Shown piece by piece: positions 17,830 to 26,330 of a stretch of 64,000 nt of DNA. A program made the translations under genes and the position numbers. Origin of the DNA: Paenibacillus sp. FSL R7-0204 (GTDB lineage: Bacteria > Bacillota > Bacilli > Paenibacillales > Paenibacillaceae); contig NZ_JBBOCA010000001.1 in NCBI RefSeq assembly GCF_038002225.1, forward strand, positions 806,001-870,000, read 5' to 3'. How positions within the stretch are numbered: position 1 is the stretch's first letter; every line of letters begins with the position of its first letter. The notes below the pieces were generated by a model. That model made no database searches. It was not told the origin of the DNA and saw nothing but the letters and a program-made list of their open reading frames with translations.

Positions 17830-19761
17830 ATGGGATTGAAGGTGGCTGTGTATGTGGCGGCGCAGGGCGGGGAGTGGCAGGCCCGGATTTCGCTGAATTT
17901 GGCGGTGGACGAATTATGGTGGGCGGGTGAGGGTTGGGGAGGGCGGTTGGAAGAGCAGGAAAACCAAGCGGCAGATCAGGTTGTGCTGCTCTCCCGGTCA
18001 CTGCCATTGGGGTGGGCAGTGAAGCTGGCAGCAGCCTGCCAGTTCAAGAACCAGATGCAGCGCTGGGAGGAGGCAGCCTGGACGAAATACGCCGCCGCTC
18101 TTCTGAAGGCAGAGATCCGGTCGGAGCGGGCTGCTGGAGGTGGCCGGGGAGCGGGTTGGCCTTTTGAGGAGGTTAAGGTGTACAGGCTGCCGGAGGACAG
18201 GGGATGGAGCGGGTATGGGGGATTGCAGGGTGTGTGGGGGGACGAACAGGAAAGCTTATGGAGGAGGGGAATGGAGGTACTTGCAGCGGGAGCAGACCGG
18301 CTGGTTGCGGCGTTGGACGGGCGTTCTCTGCTTCAGGGTGAAGCAGAGGCACTGGTGGCCGAGCAGCTCCCGGAGCTGGCGGAGCATTGGCGGGCTGCGG
18401 CGCAGCTCGCCTATCTCCAGGGACGGCTGCAGCTGGAAGCCGCCGTCCAGGGCAAGGCGGGCGCGCGGCTGGGCCTGCGCCGCCGCGAAGCACTGCGCTG
18501 CCTACGCTGCGGCAGCGTGCCCACGGGCCGCACGGCCTGCGCCGCGTGCGGCCTTGCCGGCTGCGCCTATTGCGAGGCCTGCCTCGCACTGGGGCGCAGC
18601 CGGGCTTGCGCGCTGCTGCTGCGCAGCGCACCGCTGCCGGCCGTGCGCTGCACGGCCGGCGTGTCCCCCACCGTGGCGGCACGCCGGTGGGGGCTTAGCG
18701 CAGCGCAGGCTGCGGCCGCCGCTGCTGCGCTGGGGTTCCTGGCGGAGCCGCGCAGGCGCTCCGCCGCCCCGGGCCCAGAGCGGTTCCTGCTCTGGGCAGT
18801 GACGGGAGCGGGGAAGACGGAGATCACTTTCCCGCTCCTGGACGCGGCGCTCGCGGCCGGAGGCCGGGTGCTGATCGCCACGCCGCGGCGTGACGTCGTG
18901 CTGGAGCTTGCGCCGCGCCTGGCCAGAGCCTTCCCGGCGGATGTCCCCGCCGTGCTGTACGGAGGCAGCGAGGACCGCTTGCGCCGCAGCCGGATCACCC
19001 TGGCGACCACGCACCAGCTGCTGCGGTTTAACCAGGCCTTCGATCTGGTCATCATCGATGAGATCGATGCGTTTCCCTATCACAACGATCCCATGCTGGA
19101 CTACGCCGCAAGGCAGGTCTGCAAGCCCGGCGGACGATTCATCCTTCTCTCCGCCACGCCGCCTGCGGAGCTGCAACGTCTTGCCCGCTCCGGCAGATTG
19201 CCGCATGCAAGGGTCCCGGTCCGCTTTCACGGCCATCCCTTGCCGGTTCCGCGCCATATCCGGATACCGCCGCTCTACCGCTGTCTGAGGCAGGGCAAGC
19301 TTCCGGGGAGACTGCTGTCAGCTTTGCAGCGGTCCCTTGACCGTAAGGCGCAGATTTTCCTCTTTGTCTCCCGAATCGCCCATATTGAGGAGCTGCTGCA
19401 GCTGCTGCGGAGGATATTTCTCGGAGTCTCTATAGAGGGAACCTCCTCTCAAGATCCGGGCAGGGCAGAGAAGGTGCTTAAGTTCCGGGACTGCACTATT
19501 TCCCTGCTGGTAACGACAACGATTCTGGAGCGTGGGGTCACAGTACCGCATAGTGATGTGTTTATTCTGGATGCGGACAGCGGACTTTTTGATGAGGCAG
19601 CCTTGGTGCAGATGGCGGGCCGGGCGGGACGCTCCAAGGATGATCCGGCAGGCAATGTCATCTTCGCTTCGGCAGAGTGGAGCCGCTCGCAGCGCGCTGC
19701 CATATCACAGATCCGCAGTATGAATGCCATTGCCCGCAGACAGGGATATATCAAGTCTTAA
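17830..19761 (+). CDS. comFA: Competence DNA-uptake helicase ComFA, long form
   Basis: 643 residues, against about 460 in B. subtilis. ComFA is a membrane-associated DEAD-like ATPase that helps pull single-stranded DNA into the cell. A zinc-binding cysteine cluster lies at about 224-251 (CLRCG, CAACG, CAYCEAC). Walker A is AVTGAGKTE at about 323-331, then IIDEIDAFPYHNDPM, LLSATPP and a helicase C-terminal TTTILERGV plus QMAGRAGRSKDDP. The first about 210 residues are extra and poorly conserved. Bases of about 18370-18960 are far richer in G+C than the rest (78% in 18481-18540). The ATG at 17830 has a tight AAGGGGG site. comFB is missing; comFC follows after 115 bases. Confidence 0.93.
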   Translation: MGLKVAVYVAAQGGEWQARISLNLAVDELWWAGEGWGGRLEEQENQAADQVVLLSRSLPLGWAVKLAAACQFKNQMQRWEEAAWTKYAAALLKAEIRSERAAGGGRGAGWPFEEVKVYRLPEDRGWSGYGGLQGVWGDEQESLWRRGMEVLAAGADRLVAALDGRSLLQGEAEALVAEQLPELAEHWRAAAQLAYLQGRLQLEAAVQGKAGARLGLRRREALRCLRCGSVPTGRTACAACGLAGCAYCEACLALGRSRACALLLRSAPLPAVRCTAGVSPTVAARRWGLSAAQAAAAAAALGFLAEPRRRSAAPGPERFLLWAVTGAGKTEITFPLLDAALAAGGRVLIATPRRDVVLELAPRLARAFPADVPAVLYGGSEDRLRRSRITLATTHQLLRFNQAFDLVIIDEIDAFPYHNDPMLDYAARQVCKPGGRFILLSATPPAELQRLARSGRLPHARVPVRFHGHPLPVPRHIRIPPLYRCLRQGKLPGRLLSALQRSLDRKAQIFLFVSRIAHIEELLQLLRRIFLGVSIEGTSSQDPGRAEKVLKFRDCTISLLVTTTILERGVTVPHSDVFILDADSGLFDEAALVQMAGRAGRSKDDPAGNVIFASAEWSRSQRAAISQIRSMNAIARRQGYIKS

Positions 19762-19876
19762 TGATTTTGTGAGGATTCCTTAGAAATAGCTGTGAATGCC
19801 CGGCTCCCCTCATTTTGAATGCTATACATGCTGAACTTTTGATCTCCACACACCATATTTTACAAGGAGGATTACC

Positions 19877-20758
19877 ATGCGTAACCTGACGTCATGGATT
19901 AATCAAGCCCGCTCCCTAATCGCGCCTTCGCAGCCGGAATGTCTGTTTTGCGGCCGCAGAGGCCGCCCTTCCCCTGATTGGCCTGAGATCTGCCTGCACT
20001 GCCAGAGCAGCATTCCATGGATTCGCGTTCCCCGGTGCCAGACCTGCGGGCGTCACGTGGGCTGTCCCGATTGCAGCCGGAGCCATGCACCCATACCAAT
20101 TGTGTGCAACCGGAGTGCAGTAGCCTACACCAGTGAAATGCGTGAAATATTAGGCCAGTATAAATACAGAGGGAATGAGCGGCTCGCGCCCCTGCTCGGT
20201 CTGATGCTGGACAGGGCATACGCGCTGCTGCAACAAGAACAGAGTGGACAACAACTGAATGAAGCGCTACAAAGCAACTTTTTTAGTACACCATTCCCGA
20301 TAATGCATTCAAAGCTTCGTATGCGTTCTAACCTATGGCAAGCCGATTTGCTGGTCCCTGTGCCTGTGAGCGCTGTCCGTTTGTCGGAACGGGGCTTCAA
20401 TCAGGCGGAGCGGCTGGCGGAAGTAGTATCCCTGCGCAGAGGAATCCCTCAGCTCCCGCTGCTGGTCCGCACCCATCACACTGCCAAGCAGAGCTTCAAA
20501 AGCAGGAGGGAGCGGCTGGCCGATATGAAGCATGCTTTTGCCGGGAATACAGATTCGGTGGTTCTGCAAAGTCTGAAGGAACACCTACATTCCCGCGCGA
20601 CGCATCAGCTTGAACAGCGTCCTCTGCGAATTATTATTGTCGATGATATCTACACTACCGGAAGTACGATTCGTGCCTGCGCCGAAGCGCTTCAGCAGCT
20701 CTGCCGCAGCCAGAATTGCCTTGCTGAAATCTACTCTCTGACCTGGGCGCGTTCCTAG
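19877..20758 (+). CDS. comFC: Competence protein ComFC (phosphoribosyltransferase-like)
   Basis: 293 residues, ATG 19877 with AAGGAGG 8 bases ahead. ComFC works with ComFA in DNA uptake. The N-terminus has a zinc-ribbon-like set of cysteine pairs (CLFCGRRG, CLHC, CQTCG, CPDC). The C-terminus has the type I phosphoribosyltransferase signature IIIVDDIYTTGSTIRAC. LLVPVPVSAVRLSERGFNQAE is also typical (the first 20 residues are nearly invariant in shape across the family). It lies downstream of comFA in the same direction, with a 115-base gap and no clear terminator. Confidence 0.93.
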   Translation: MRNLTSWINQARSLIAPSQPECLFCGRRGRPSPDWPEICLHCQSSIPWIRVPRCQTCGRHVGCPDCSRSHAPIPIVCNRSAVAYTSEMREILGQYKYRGNERLAPLLGLMLDRAYALLQQEQSGQQLNEALQSNFFSTPFPIMHSKLRMRSNLWQADLLVPVPVSAVRLSERGFNQAERLAEVVSLRRGIPQLPLLVRTHHTAKQSFKSRRERLADMKHAFAGNTDSVVLQSLKEHLHSRATHQLEQRPLRIIIVDDIYTTGSTIRACAEALQQLCRSQNCLAEIYSLTWARS

Positions 20759-20807
20759 CAGTTGCCGCTGTTCCAGAATTCAATAAAACCGCTTCCCTGA
20801 CCGATAC

Positions 20808-20834
20808 TAAACATAGACGGATCTTCGGCGATCA
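20808..20834 (+). promoter_or_regulatory. Possible sigma-D promoter before yvyF
   Basis: TAAA (20808-20811), 15-base spacer, GGCGATCA (20827-20834), which matches the sigma-D -10 GCCGATAT at five of eight bases. An overlapping candidate uses ACCGATAC at 20800-20807. Weak. Confidence 0.3.
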
Positions 20835-20899
20835 TGTAATCTTAGTATCATAAGCGATTCATGAGTTGTGCAGAATGATAGAAGGGAGCCGCGATAGAT

Positions 20900-21307
20900 A
20901 TGAATGTAGACAATTGTCCGAAATGCGGCCGGTTATATGTCAAGAACCTGATGAACCTGTGCCAGCCCTGCATCAAAGAGTTAGAGCAGCAGTATGAAAT
21001 CTGTGTAGAATATTTGCGTAAAAATAGAGGCACCAACATACAGGAACTGTCCGATGCCACCGATATTTCCATCAAAGAAATCACGCGCTTTATTCGGGAG
21101 GGACGGATTTCCATAGCCAATGCGCCCAATATGATGTACCCTTGCGAGGTATGCGGAACCCTGATCCGGGAAGGGCATATGTGCGACAGCTGCCGCAGCC
21201 GGTTAACGAAGGATCTGGCGAATGCCGTTAAGGAGAATATGGACAAAGAGAAAGCCAAGAAATCCCCCGATGCCGCCTACCGCGTTGTAGATAAGTTCCG
21301 TAACTAA
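20900..21307 (+). CDS. yvyF: Flagellar operon protein YvyF (TIGR03826 type)
   Basis: 135 residues, ATG 20900 behind GAAGGGAGC. A pair of zinc-type cysteine knuckles (CPKCGRLY...LCQPC and CEVCGTLI...CDSC) flanks a helix-turn-helix-like middle (IQELSDATDISIKEITRFIREGRI), as in the MerR/YvyF-type regulators. The family always sits at the head of the flgM operon and is thought to modulate flagellar gene expression; its exact function is not settled. Confidence 0.9.
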   Translation: MNVDNCPKCGRLYVKNLMNLCQPCIKELEQQYEICVEYLRKNRGTNIQELSDATDISIKEITRFIREGRISIANAPNMMYPCEVCGTLIREGHMCDSCRSRLTKDLANAVKENMDKEKAKKSPDAAYRVVDKFRN

Positions 21308-21337
21308 TAAAAACCTGCAAAAAAACGCTTGCAGCTA

Positions 21338-21365
21338 TAAAGAATGTTTCAACTGGGGCCGATAA
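21338..21365 (+). promoter_or_regulatory. Sigma-D promoter of the flgM operon
   Basis: TAAA (21338-21341), 16-base spacer, GCCGATAA (21358-21365), seven of eight bases of the sigma-D -10. This is where B. subtilis has its sigma-D promoter for flgM. The -10 element is also the left arm of the terminator at 21358-21391. Confidence 0.8.
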
Positions 21366-21391
21366 ACTTAGTAAAGATTATCGGCTTTTTT
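21358..21391 (+). terminator. Terminator after yvyF, overlapping the flgM promoter
   Basis: GCCGATAA (21358-21365) pairs with TTATCGGC (21378-21385), then a run of Ts. It would stop transcripts coming from yvyF; RNA started by the overlapping sigma-D promoter lacks the left arm and would pass. Confidence 0.8.
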
Positions 21392-21413
21392 ATTACAGAA
21401 GGAAGGTGAAGTT

Positions 21414-21701
21414 ATGAAAATTAACGATGCCGGACGAATCAATGCGATTAATCCATACCAGCGAAGTGCGGAATCGCAAAGGCAGGATCAGATGAAGAAG
21501 AGTACACGCAAGGATGAGGTATCGATTTCGGATGAGGCCATTAAGCTGCTCCAGGCACAGAAGAGCGGCAAGATTGACACTGAACGTGCGAACAAGATCG
21601 AGAGCCTGAAACAGCAAGTATCCGCAGGTACCTACCAGGTTGACGCAGCCAAGCTCGCCGAGACACTCGCCCCCTACTTTAAGCAATCCTCCGAGAATTA
21701 G
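21414..21701 (+). CDS. flgM: Anti-sigma-D factor FlgM
   Basis: 95 residues, ATG 21414 behind GAAGGTGA. FlgM holds sigma-D inactive until the hook-basal body is complete. The N-terminal half is polar and likely disordered; the C-terminal half has the sigma-binding helices (EVSISDEAIKLLQ, RANKIESLKQQVSAGTYQVD). Because the operon promoter is itself sigma-D type, FlgM sits in a negative feedback loop. Translation of flgN begins next to its stop. Confidence 0.95.
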   Translation: MKINDAGRINAINPYQRSAESQRQDQMKKSTRKDEVSISDEAIKLLQAQKSGKIDTERANKIESLKQQVSAGTYQVDAAKLAETLAPYFKQSSEN

Positions 21702-21713
21702 GTGAACACACCC

Positions 21714-22214
21714 ATGGCACTTACAACATTATTAGAATTGCTTGAGCGGCTGGACGAGGCGCATGTGCAGATGCTGGATCTGGCCGCAGTCAAGAAACAG
21801 ACCATTATGGACAACAAGGTAGAGGGTCTCATTGATATCCTGAACCGCGAGTCCAAGCTGATGAAGGTGATCGGACAGCTGGAAGAACGGCGTGCAGAAG
21901 CGGCATTCGAGTTTTTGCAGGGGGTTGGAATCCGTTCCAATCTGAATCTGAATCTTACCGAGCTGTCCCGCCTTGTATTTGATCCCGATGACAAATCGCG
22001 CCTGCTGCATATTCAGCAGAAGCTGTCCGGCACATTGCAGCAATTAAAAAAGGCCAATGAGCTGAACCAGAAGCTGATTGAGCAGTCGCTTACCTTTATA
22101 GATTATTCCCTGGATTTGCTGGTCGGAAGACCAAATCAGGAAATGACGTACCATCATCCGTCCGACAAGGGCAGCAGTGTAACTCGGCCGGGTCTTTTTG
22201 ATGCCCGTGGATAA
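21714..22214 (+). CDS. flgN: Flagellar export chaperone FlgN
   Basis: 166 residues from ATG 21714 (AGGTGA 8 bases ahead); GTG 21702, abutting the flgM stop, is the alternative. An all-helical protein with heptad-like leucines (LLELLERLDEAHVQMLDLA) and a FlgN-family body (LIDILNRESKLMKVI). It binds FlgK and FlgL before export, and its gene precedes flgK and flgL as usual. Confidence 0.92.
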   Translation: MALTTLLELLERLDEAHVQMLDLAAVKKQTIMDNKVEGLIDILNRESKLMKVIGQLEERRAEAAFEFLQGVGIRSNLNLNLTELSRLVFDPDDKSRLLHIQQKLSGTLQQLKKANELNQKLIEQSLTFIDYSLDLLVGRPNQEMTYHHPSDKGSSVTRPGLFDARG

Positions 22215-22271
22215 TCAGGTTATCCGCTGAGCTGCGCCCACCGCAGCAATCACAAGGGAGGTACAAGTAGC

Positions 22272-23873
22272 ATGACATCGACATTTCATTCCATAGAGAC
22301 CGCAAGACGAAGCCTGTTTACCCAGACAGCGGCGCTCAACACCACCGGCCACAACATTGCCAACGCCAACACGGAGGGCTACACCCGCCAGCGTGTGAAT
22401 ATGAGAGCATCTATTCCGATTGAAGCCTATGGCCTTAACAACTCTACAGTTCCAGGACAACTGGGAACAGGCGTAGAATTTGGTTCCATTGACCGGATAC
22501 GGGAGACCTTCCTCGATACCCAATACCGGGGCGAGAACTCGGCGTTGGGGAGTTGGACAATCCAATCGGATACGCTTGATAAGCTGGAATCGATTTTTAA
22601 AGAACCATCGGATACAGGGATAAGTACAGTGCTCGATAATTTTTGGAAGTCTTGGTCGGATCTCAGTAAAAATCCGGAAGACAGCACTTCCCGTAAGATC
22701 GTAGTTCAGACTGCTCAGGCTTTGACCGATGCACTTAATTATATGAGTAGGCAGCTTAGTAACCTTGATACGGATTTGGCCTCCAATGTAGCAGTCAAAG
22801 GTACTGAGGTACAGGGATATTTAACTTCAATCGCAGACCTGAACTCATCTATTTTCAAAATTGAAAGCATGGGTGACAAAGCGAATGATCTACGGGATCA
22901 ACGTGACCTGCTGACGGACAAGCTATCCAAGATTGCTAATGTCAGTGTAATAGATACCGAATATGGCTATAATATATCGCTTGGCAGCCAACAGCTTGTA
23001 CAAGGAGCCGCTGTATCTGCGACCGTGGACAGCGCATTCCTTAACACTGCATTTGCTTCAGGGGATCTAAAAACTGGAGAAGTACATGGTATGATTACTT
23101 CCAGTCAGAAGTATGTTGCGGATTATAAGAAGCAGCTTGATAATATAGCTAACACGATAGCGGTTGGCGAGGTAGAGGTCACGCTTCCCAAGGGTTCGGT
23201 GCTTCCTGAAGGAACGGTGTTAACCAATGAGGCTACCATCACTCAAGCAGACGGCTCAAAGGCCACGCTTAGTGCAGGATCGGCAATGCCGAGAGGTGCT
23301 ACACTGAGTTCAGATGTAAAGACGGTCGTCAAAGGCCTCAATGGACTGCATCAGATTGGCTACACCATGGACGGGACGCTGAATCCCGGAAAGCCACTGT
23401 TTACAATTAGCGGAGAAGGAACGGAGATTACAGCGGGTAGTATTTCGTTTAATGCAGAGATTGCTGCAGATACCAACCTACTTGCTACTTCCCTGCGGAC
23501 CAGTGGAACAGGCACCTCTGAAACAGTTGTAAAAGGCAATAATACATTGGCCTTGCTATTGTCCATCCAGCAGGGCGGCAGTTTTTCTTCACCAACAACA
23601 GGGATAAAAGCAACACCGGGATCATTTTATAAGAGCTTAATTGGGCAGCTTGGTGTTCAGTCCCAGGAAGCTACACGCCAGACAGAAAACTCTAATTTTC
23701 TCGTGGAGCAAGTGAATGCCAGACGGCAATCGGTCAGTGGGGTGTCTCTGGATGAAGAGATGTCCAATATGCTGGTATTCCAGCATGCTTACAGCGCTGC
23801 TGCGCGTTTTATGACGACTTATGATGAAATGCTTGATAAATTAATCAACTCTACCGGAACTGTAGGCAGATAA
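22272..23873 (+). CDS. flgK: Flagellar hook-associated protein 1 FlgK
   Basis: 533 residues, ATG 22272 behind GGGAGGT. It forms the first hook-filament junction ring. The N-terminus carries the rod/hook signature (ALNTTGHNIANANTEGYTRQ). The C-terminus ends with the helical FlgK tail (SGVSLDEEMSNMLVFQHAY...DEMLDKLINSTG). The middle, about 290-470, is the variable exposed part. Confidence 0.97.
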   Translation: MTSTFHSIETARRSLFTQTAALNTTGHNIANANTEGYTRQRVNMRASIPIEAYGLNNSTVPGQLGTGVEFGSIDRIRETFLDTQYRGENSALGSWTIQSDTLDKLESIFKEPSDTGISTVLDNFWKSWSDLSKNPEDSTSRKIVVQTAQALTDALNYMSRQLSNLDTDLASNVAVKGTEVQGYLTSIADLNSSIFKIESMGDKANDLRDQRDLLTDKLSKIANVSVIDTEYGYNISLGSQQLVQGAAVSATVDSAFLNTAFASGDLKTGEVHGMITSSQKYVADYKKQLDNIANTIAVGEVEVTLPKGSVLPEGTVLTNEATITQADGSKATLSAGSAMPRGATLSSDVKTVVKGLNGLHQIGYTMDGTLNPGKPLFTISGEGTEITAGSISFNAEIAADTNLLATSLRTSGTGTSETVVKGNNTLALLLSIQQGGSFSSPTTGIKATPGSFYKSLIGQLGVQSQEATRQTENSNFLVEQVNARRQSVSGVSLDEEMSNMLVFQHAYSAAARFMTTYDEMLDKLINSTGTVGR

Positions 23874-23891
23874 GGAAAGGAGGGCTAAAGG

Positions 23892-24842
23892 ATGCTTAGA
23901 GTAACTTCCAATATGATGAACTCACAGTTGCTCCTTAACCTGAACCGCAATGCACGCACTATGAATGACACCCAGTTGCAGCTGGCAACAGGACGCAAGA
24001 TTAATAAGCCGTCGGATGATCCGGTGGGGATAACTTATTCTCTGCGTTACCGTGCGGAATTGTCCACAAATGAGCAATATAAGGAGAACGTGAGCAGTGC
24101 TGTTTCATGGCTTGAATTTAATGATACCGTTATGACTCAAGCGGGGGAAGTAGTCCAGCGCTTGAGAGAGTTGTCGGTCAAAGGGGCCAATGGTTCTAAC
24201 CCTCAAGAGGCACTCAATAGTATTAACGAAGAGGTAGTACAGCTCAAAGATCAACTAGTTGATATAGCAAACAGCCAATTCAATGGGAAATACATTTTCA
24301 ATGGGCAAAAGTATGATGTCAAACCTTTCGATTTCTCTACCGGAGAGGATGGGAAACTTGATATTTCCGGGGCCGCCCTTGTCGTTACAGATGAAGGTCT
24401 TGTTAATTATTCTGTTGGTGACAGTGTCCAAATGCCCATTAACGTTACGGGGAATGAAGTGTTCGGGGCTTCCTCTATTAACAAAGATGGTACAGTAGAA
24501 CCGGATACAGATAATATCTTTGCAGTCATCGACAGAATCTCTTCCGCTCTTGCATCCGGCGATACAGCTGCAATCTCTTCAGAACTTTCTAACTTGGATG
24601 ATAGAATAAACAAGATGCTGGCAGTACAGGCGAACATTGGGGCCAAGACTAATCGTATAGAATTGATGCAGAACCGTCTAGGTGATCTGGAGGTTAACCT
24701 TACCGATCTTCAATCTAAAACTGAGGACGGTGACTATGCCGAACTGCTTATGCAGTCTAAGATTCAGGAGAATATTTATAATGCTTCTCTGTCCGTAGGT
24801 GCAAAGATTATTCAATCTACCCTTGTTGATTTCATAAGATAA
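23892..24842 (+). CDS. flgL: Flagellar hook-associated protein 3 FlgL
   Basis: 316 residues, ATG 23892 behind AAGGAGGG. It forms the second hook-filament junction ring. Flagellin-like N-terminus (QLQLATGRKINKPSDDPVG) and C-terminus (LLMQSKIQENIYNASLSVGAKII) mark FlgL. The gap to flgK is 18 bases; same operon. Confidence 0.96.
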   Translation: MLRVTSNMMNSQLLLNLNRNARTMNDTQLQLATGRKINKPSDDPVGITYSLRYRAELSTNEQYKENVSSAVSWLEFNDTVMTQAGEVVQRLRELSVKGANGSNPQEALNSINEEVVQLKDQLVDIANSQFNGKYIFNGQKYDVKPFDFSTGEDGKLDISGAALVVTDEGLVNYSVGDSVQMPINVTGNEVFGASSINKDGTVEPDTDNIFAVIDRISSALASGDTAAISSELSNLDDRINKMLAVQANIGAKTNRIELMQNRLGDLEVNLTDLQSKTEDGDYAELLMQSKIQENIYNASLSVGAKIIQSTLVDFIR

Positions 24843-24857
24843 AAGGGAGGATTGTTG

Positions 24858-25421
24858 ATGCAGCCCATTGTACAGATTCGTCAGACTCCTGCTCTAATTG
24901 GTTTGGATACAACAGCGGGCAAACTTTCCATTACTCAGCCCAAAGCTGACCTGCAGATTACGACTACGCCCGGGGAACTGAGTATACAGCAGTTCGAACC
25001 GGAAATGACAATAGATCAGTCGGCAGCGAGAGCAGCCTATACAGGTGGTACCTACCGGGAAATGAGTGAACGCATCTATTCAGGCGTAGAGCAGCTTTGG
25101 CTGCAGGGGATTGCCAAACGGATGGAGCAAGGTGAGCGTATGGCTAACTTTCATAAGCCCGGAAATACCATAGCAGATGTATATGGAGAGGATTGGCGGC
25201 CAGTCTCCTATCCTGAGGTGAGAGGGCCAGCTTCAGTTGATAATGTTCATATTGATGTCAGAGTAGTTCCGCCTCAAATCGAATACCGCAAAGCAGAAGT
25301 GCGCATTGAAGCAACAGCTCATAAAGCGGAAATCAGCTATAATCCAGCAAGTGTTGAGGTGTATCTGAGACAGAAGCCTTCTCTAAGCTTTATTCCTCCG
25401 GAGCTAAATGTACAAATGTAA
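24858..25421 (+). CDS. yviE: YviE-family flagellar-locus protein (DUF6470 type)
   Basis: 187 residues from ATG 24858 with AAAGGGAGG 7 bases ahead (two TTG codons precede it in frame). Pattern: N-terminal IVQIRQTPALIGLDTTAGKL, a repeated beta-like motif (I-x-Q-x-x-x-x-L-x-I), then a conserved C-terminal half (RERIYS-like GVEQLWLQGIAKRMEQGERM, IADVYGEDW). The family occurs only between flgL and fliW in Bacilli; no function is established. A terminator closes this operon. Confidence 0.82.
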   Translation: MQPIVQIRQTPALIGLDTTAGKLSITQPKADLQITTTPGELSIQQFEPEMTIDQSAARAAYTGGTYREMSERIYSGVEQLWLQGIAKRMEQGERMANFHKPGNTIADVYGEDWRPVSYPEVRGPASVDNVHIDVRVVPPQIEYRKAEVRIEATAHKAEISYNPASVEVYLRQKPSLSFIPPELNVQM

Positions 25422-25427
25422 TAGAAT

Positions 25428-25472
25428 AAGGCTATAGAATAGGTTGATAACGACCATCTATAGCCTTTTTTG
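25428..25472 (+). terminator. Terminator between yviE and fliW
   Basis: AAGGCTATAG (25428-25437) pairs with CTATAGCCTT (25458-25467), 20-base loop, then a T tract. It separates the hook-junction operon from fliW-csrA. Confidence 0.85.
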
Positions 25473-25503
25473 CTAGATATGTGAAAGGAAAGGTGTGGAG
25501 AAG

Positions 25504-25950
25504 ATGGTTAAAGAATCACTAAATATGGGAACGATGGATATAAGCGCGGATCAAATTTTTATTTTTCCGAAAGGGATTCCCGGTTTTGAGGAGGAAACAG
25601 AATTTGCTGTTATTGAAGTAGGGGAAGGGCAATTCTCATACCTCCAGTCGCTCAAAACAGAGAGCCTTTCTTTTTTACTAACCGACCCTTTTCTGTTCTA
25701 CCCGGAATATGAATTTGAATTCCCGGATAAGGATGCTGAAGAGTTGGAGATTAAGGATTCATTCCTTATCCGCTCTATAGTGACGATTAGGGAGCAGTTG
25801 GATCAGTCAACAGTTAACCTGCTGGCTCCGATCGTATTGAATCCTATTAATCATACAGGCAAGCAGATTGTGCTGATTAAGTCCGCGTATCAGGTCCGTC
25901 AGCGTTTGTGGAGAGACAATAGTGACGAAGCTCAAAAAGGCGGTGAATGA
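25504..25950 (+). CDS. fliW: Flagellar assembly factor FliW
   Basis: 148 residues from ATG 25504 (a GTG at 25495 lies 3 codons upstream; AAAGGAAAGG precedes both). FliW binds CsrA and flagellin in competition: when flagellin is secreted, FliW is freed and sequesters CsrA, which relieves repression of flagellin translation. Family motif FPKGIPGFEEETEFAVIE, then LLAPIVLNPINHTGKQIVL. Its stop overlaps an ATG of csrA, so the two are translationally coupled. Confidence 0.96.
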   Translation: MVKESLNMGTMDISADQIFIFPKGIPGFEEETEFAVIEVGEGQFSYLQSLKTESLSFLLTDPFLFYPEYEFEFPDKDAEELEIKDSFLIRSIVTIREQLDQSTVNLLAPIVLNPINHTGKQIVLIKSAYQVRQRLWRDNSDEAQKGGE

Positions 25951-25952
25951 AC

Positions 25953-26186
25953 ATGCTGGTATTAACACGCAAAAAGGGCGAATCTATTATCATTCAAGAC
26001 CATATTGAAATCACCATATTGGGTGTTGAAGGGGATAGTGTGAAAGTCGGCATTTCCGCTCCTAAGCATGTAGATATTTTCCGACAGGAAGTCTATTTAT
26101 CCATTAAGGAAGCCAACAAAGAATCAGTGTCAACCAGTGCCGGGGATCTGAGTGCACTCCTGGAGCGGATACGGCCGCAAAAATAA
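25953..26186 (+). CDS. csrA: Carbon storage regulator CsrA, flagellin translation repressor
   Basis: 77 residues from ATG 25953; an ATG at 25947 overlapping the fliW stop adds two residues, but the family begins MLVLTRKKGESI. CsrA is a dimeric RNA-binding protein that recognises GGA in hairpin loops. Core motifs MLVLTRKKGESIII and VKVGISAPKHVDIFRQEVY are present. The flagellin gene just downstream has a matching site in its leader. FliW is the partner that switches it off. Confidence 0.97.
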   Translation: MLVLTRKKGESIIIQDHIEITILGVEGDSVKVGISAPKHVDIFRQEVYLSIKEANKESVSTSAGDLSALLERIRPQK

Positions 26187-26210
26187 TTTCAAAAAATTCT
26201 AAATTAGCTA

Positions 26211-26237
26211 TTAACAATAAAGTGCGGAAGACGATAT
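26211..26237 (+). promoter_or_regulatory. Sigma-D-type promoter of the flagellin gene
   Basis: TTAA (26211-26214), 15-base spacer, GACGATAT (26230-26237), seven of eight -10 bases. It would give a leader of about 85-90 bases with a stable stem (GCACTG / CAGTGC at 26247-26284). Confidence 0.65.
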
Positions 26238-26287
26238 ATATATTAGGCACTGATCGGCAGGGCGGCCGACCTTAACGACAGTGCTTA

Positions 26288-26321
26288 CCACATGGATGTG
26301 GACAAACCAATTTCAGGGAGG
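26288..26321 (+). promoter_or_regulatory. CsrA-binding sites in the flagellin leader
   Basis: CCACATGGATGTGG (26288-26301) folds as CCACA-loop TGGA-TGTGG, which is the CsrA consensus RUACARGGAUGU shape with GGA in the loop. A second GGA lies in the ribosome site CAGGGAGGA (26314-26322). Two such sites, one over the ribosome site, is how CsrA represses hag in B. subtilis. Binding here is inferred. Confidence 0.7.
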
Positions 26322-26330
26322 AAATACACA

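Noticed and set aside
26292..26330. Upstream ATG start for flagellin
   Set aside because: It lies in the CsrA hairpin, lacks a ribosome site, and would add 13 residues before the conserved flagellin N-terminus.
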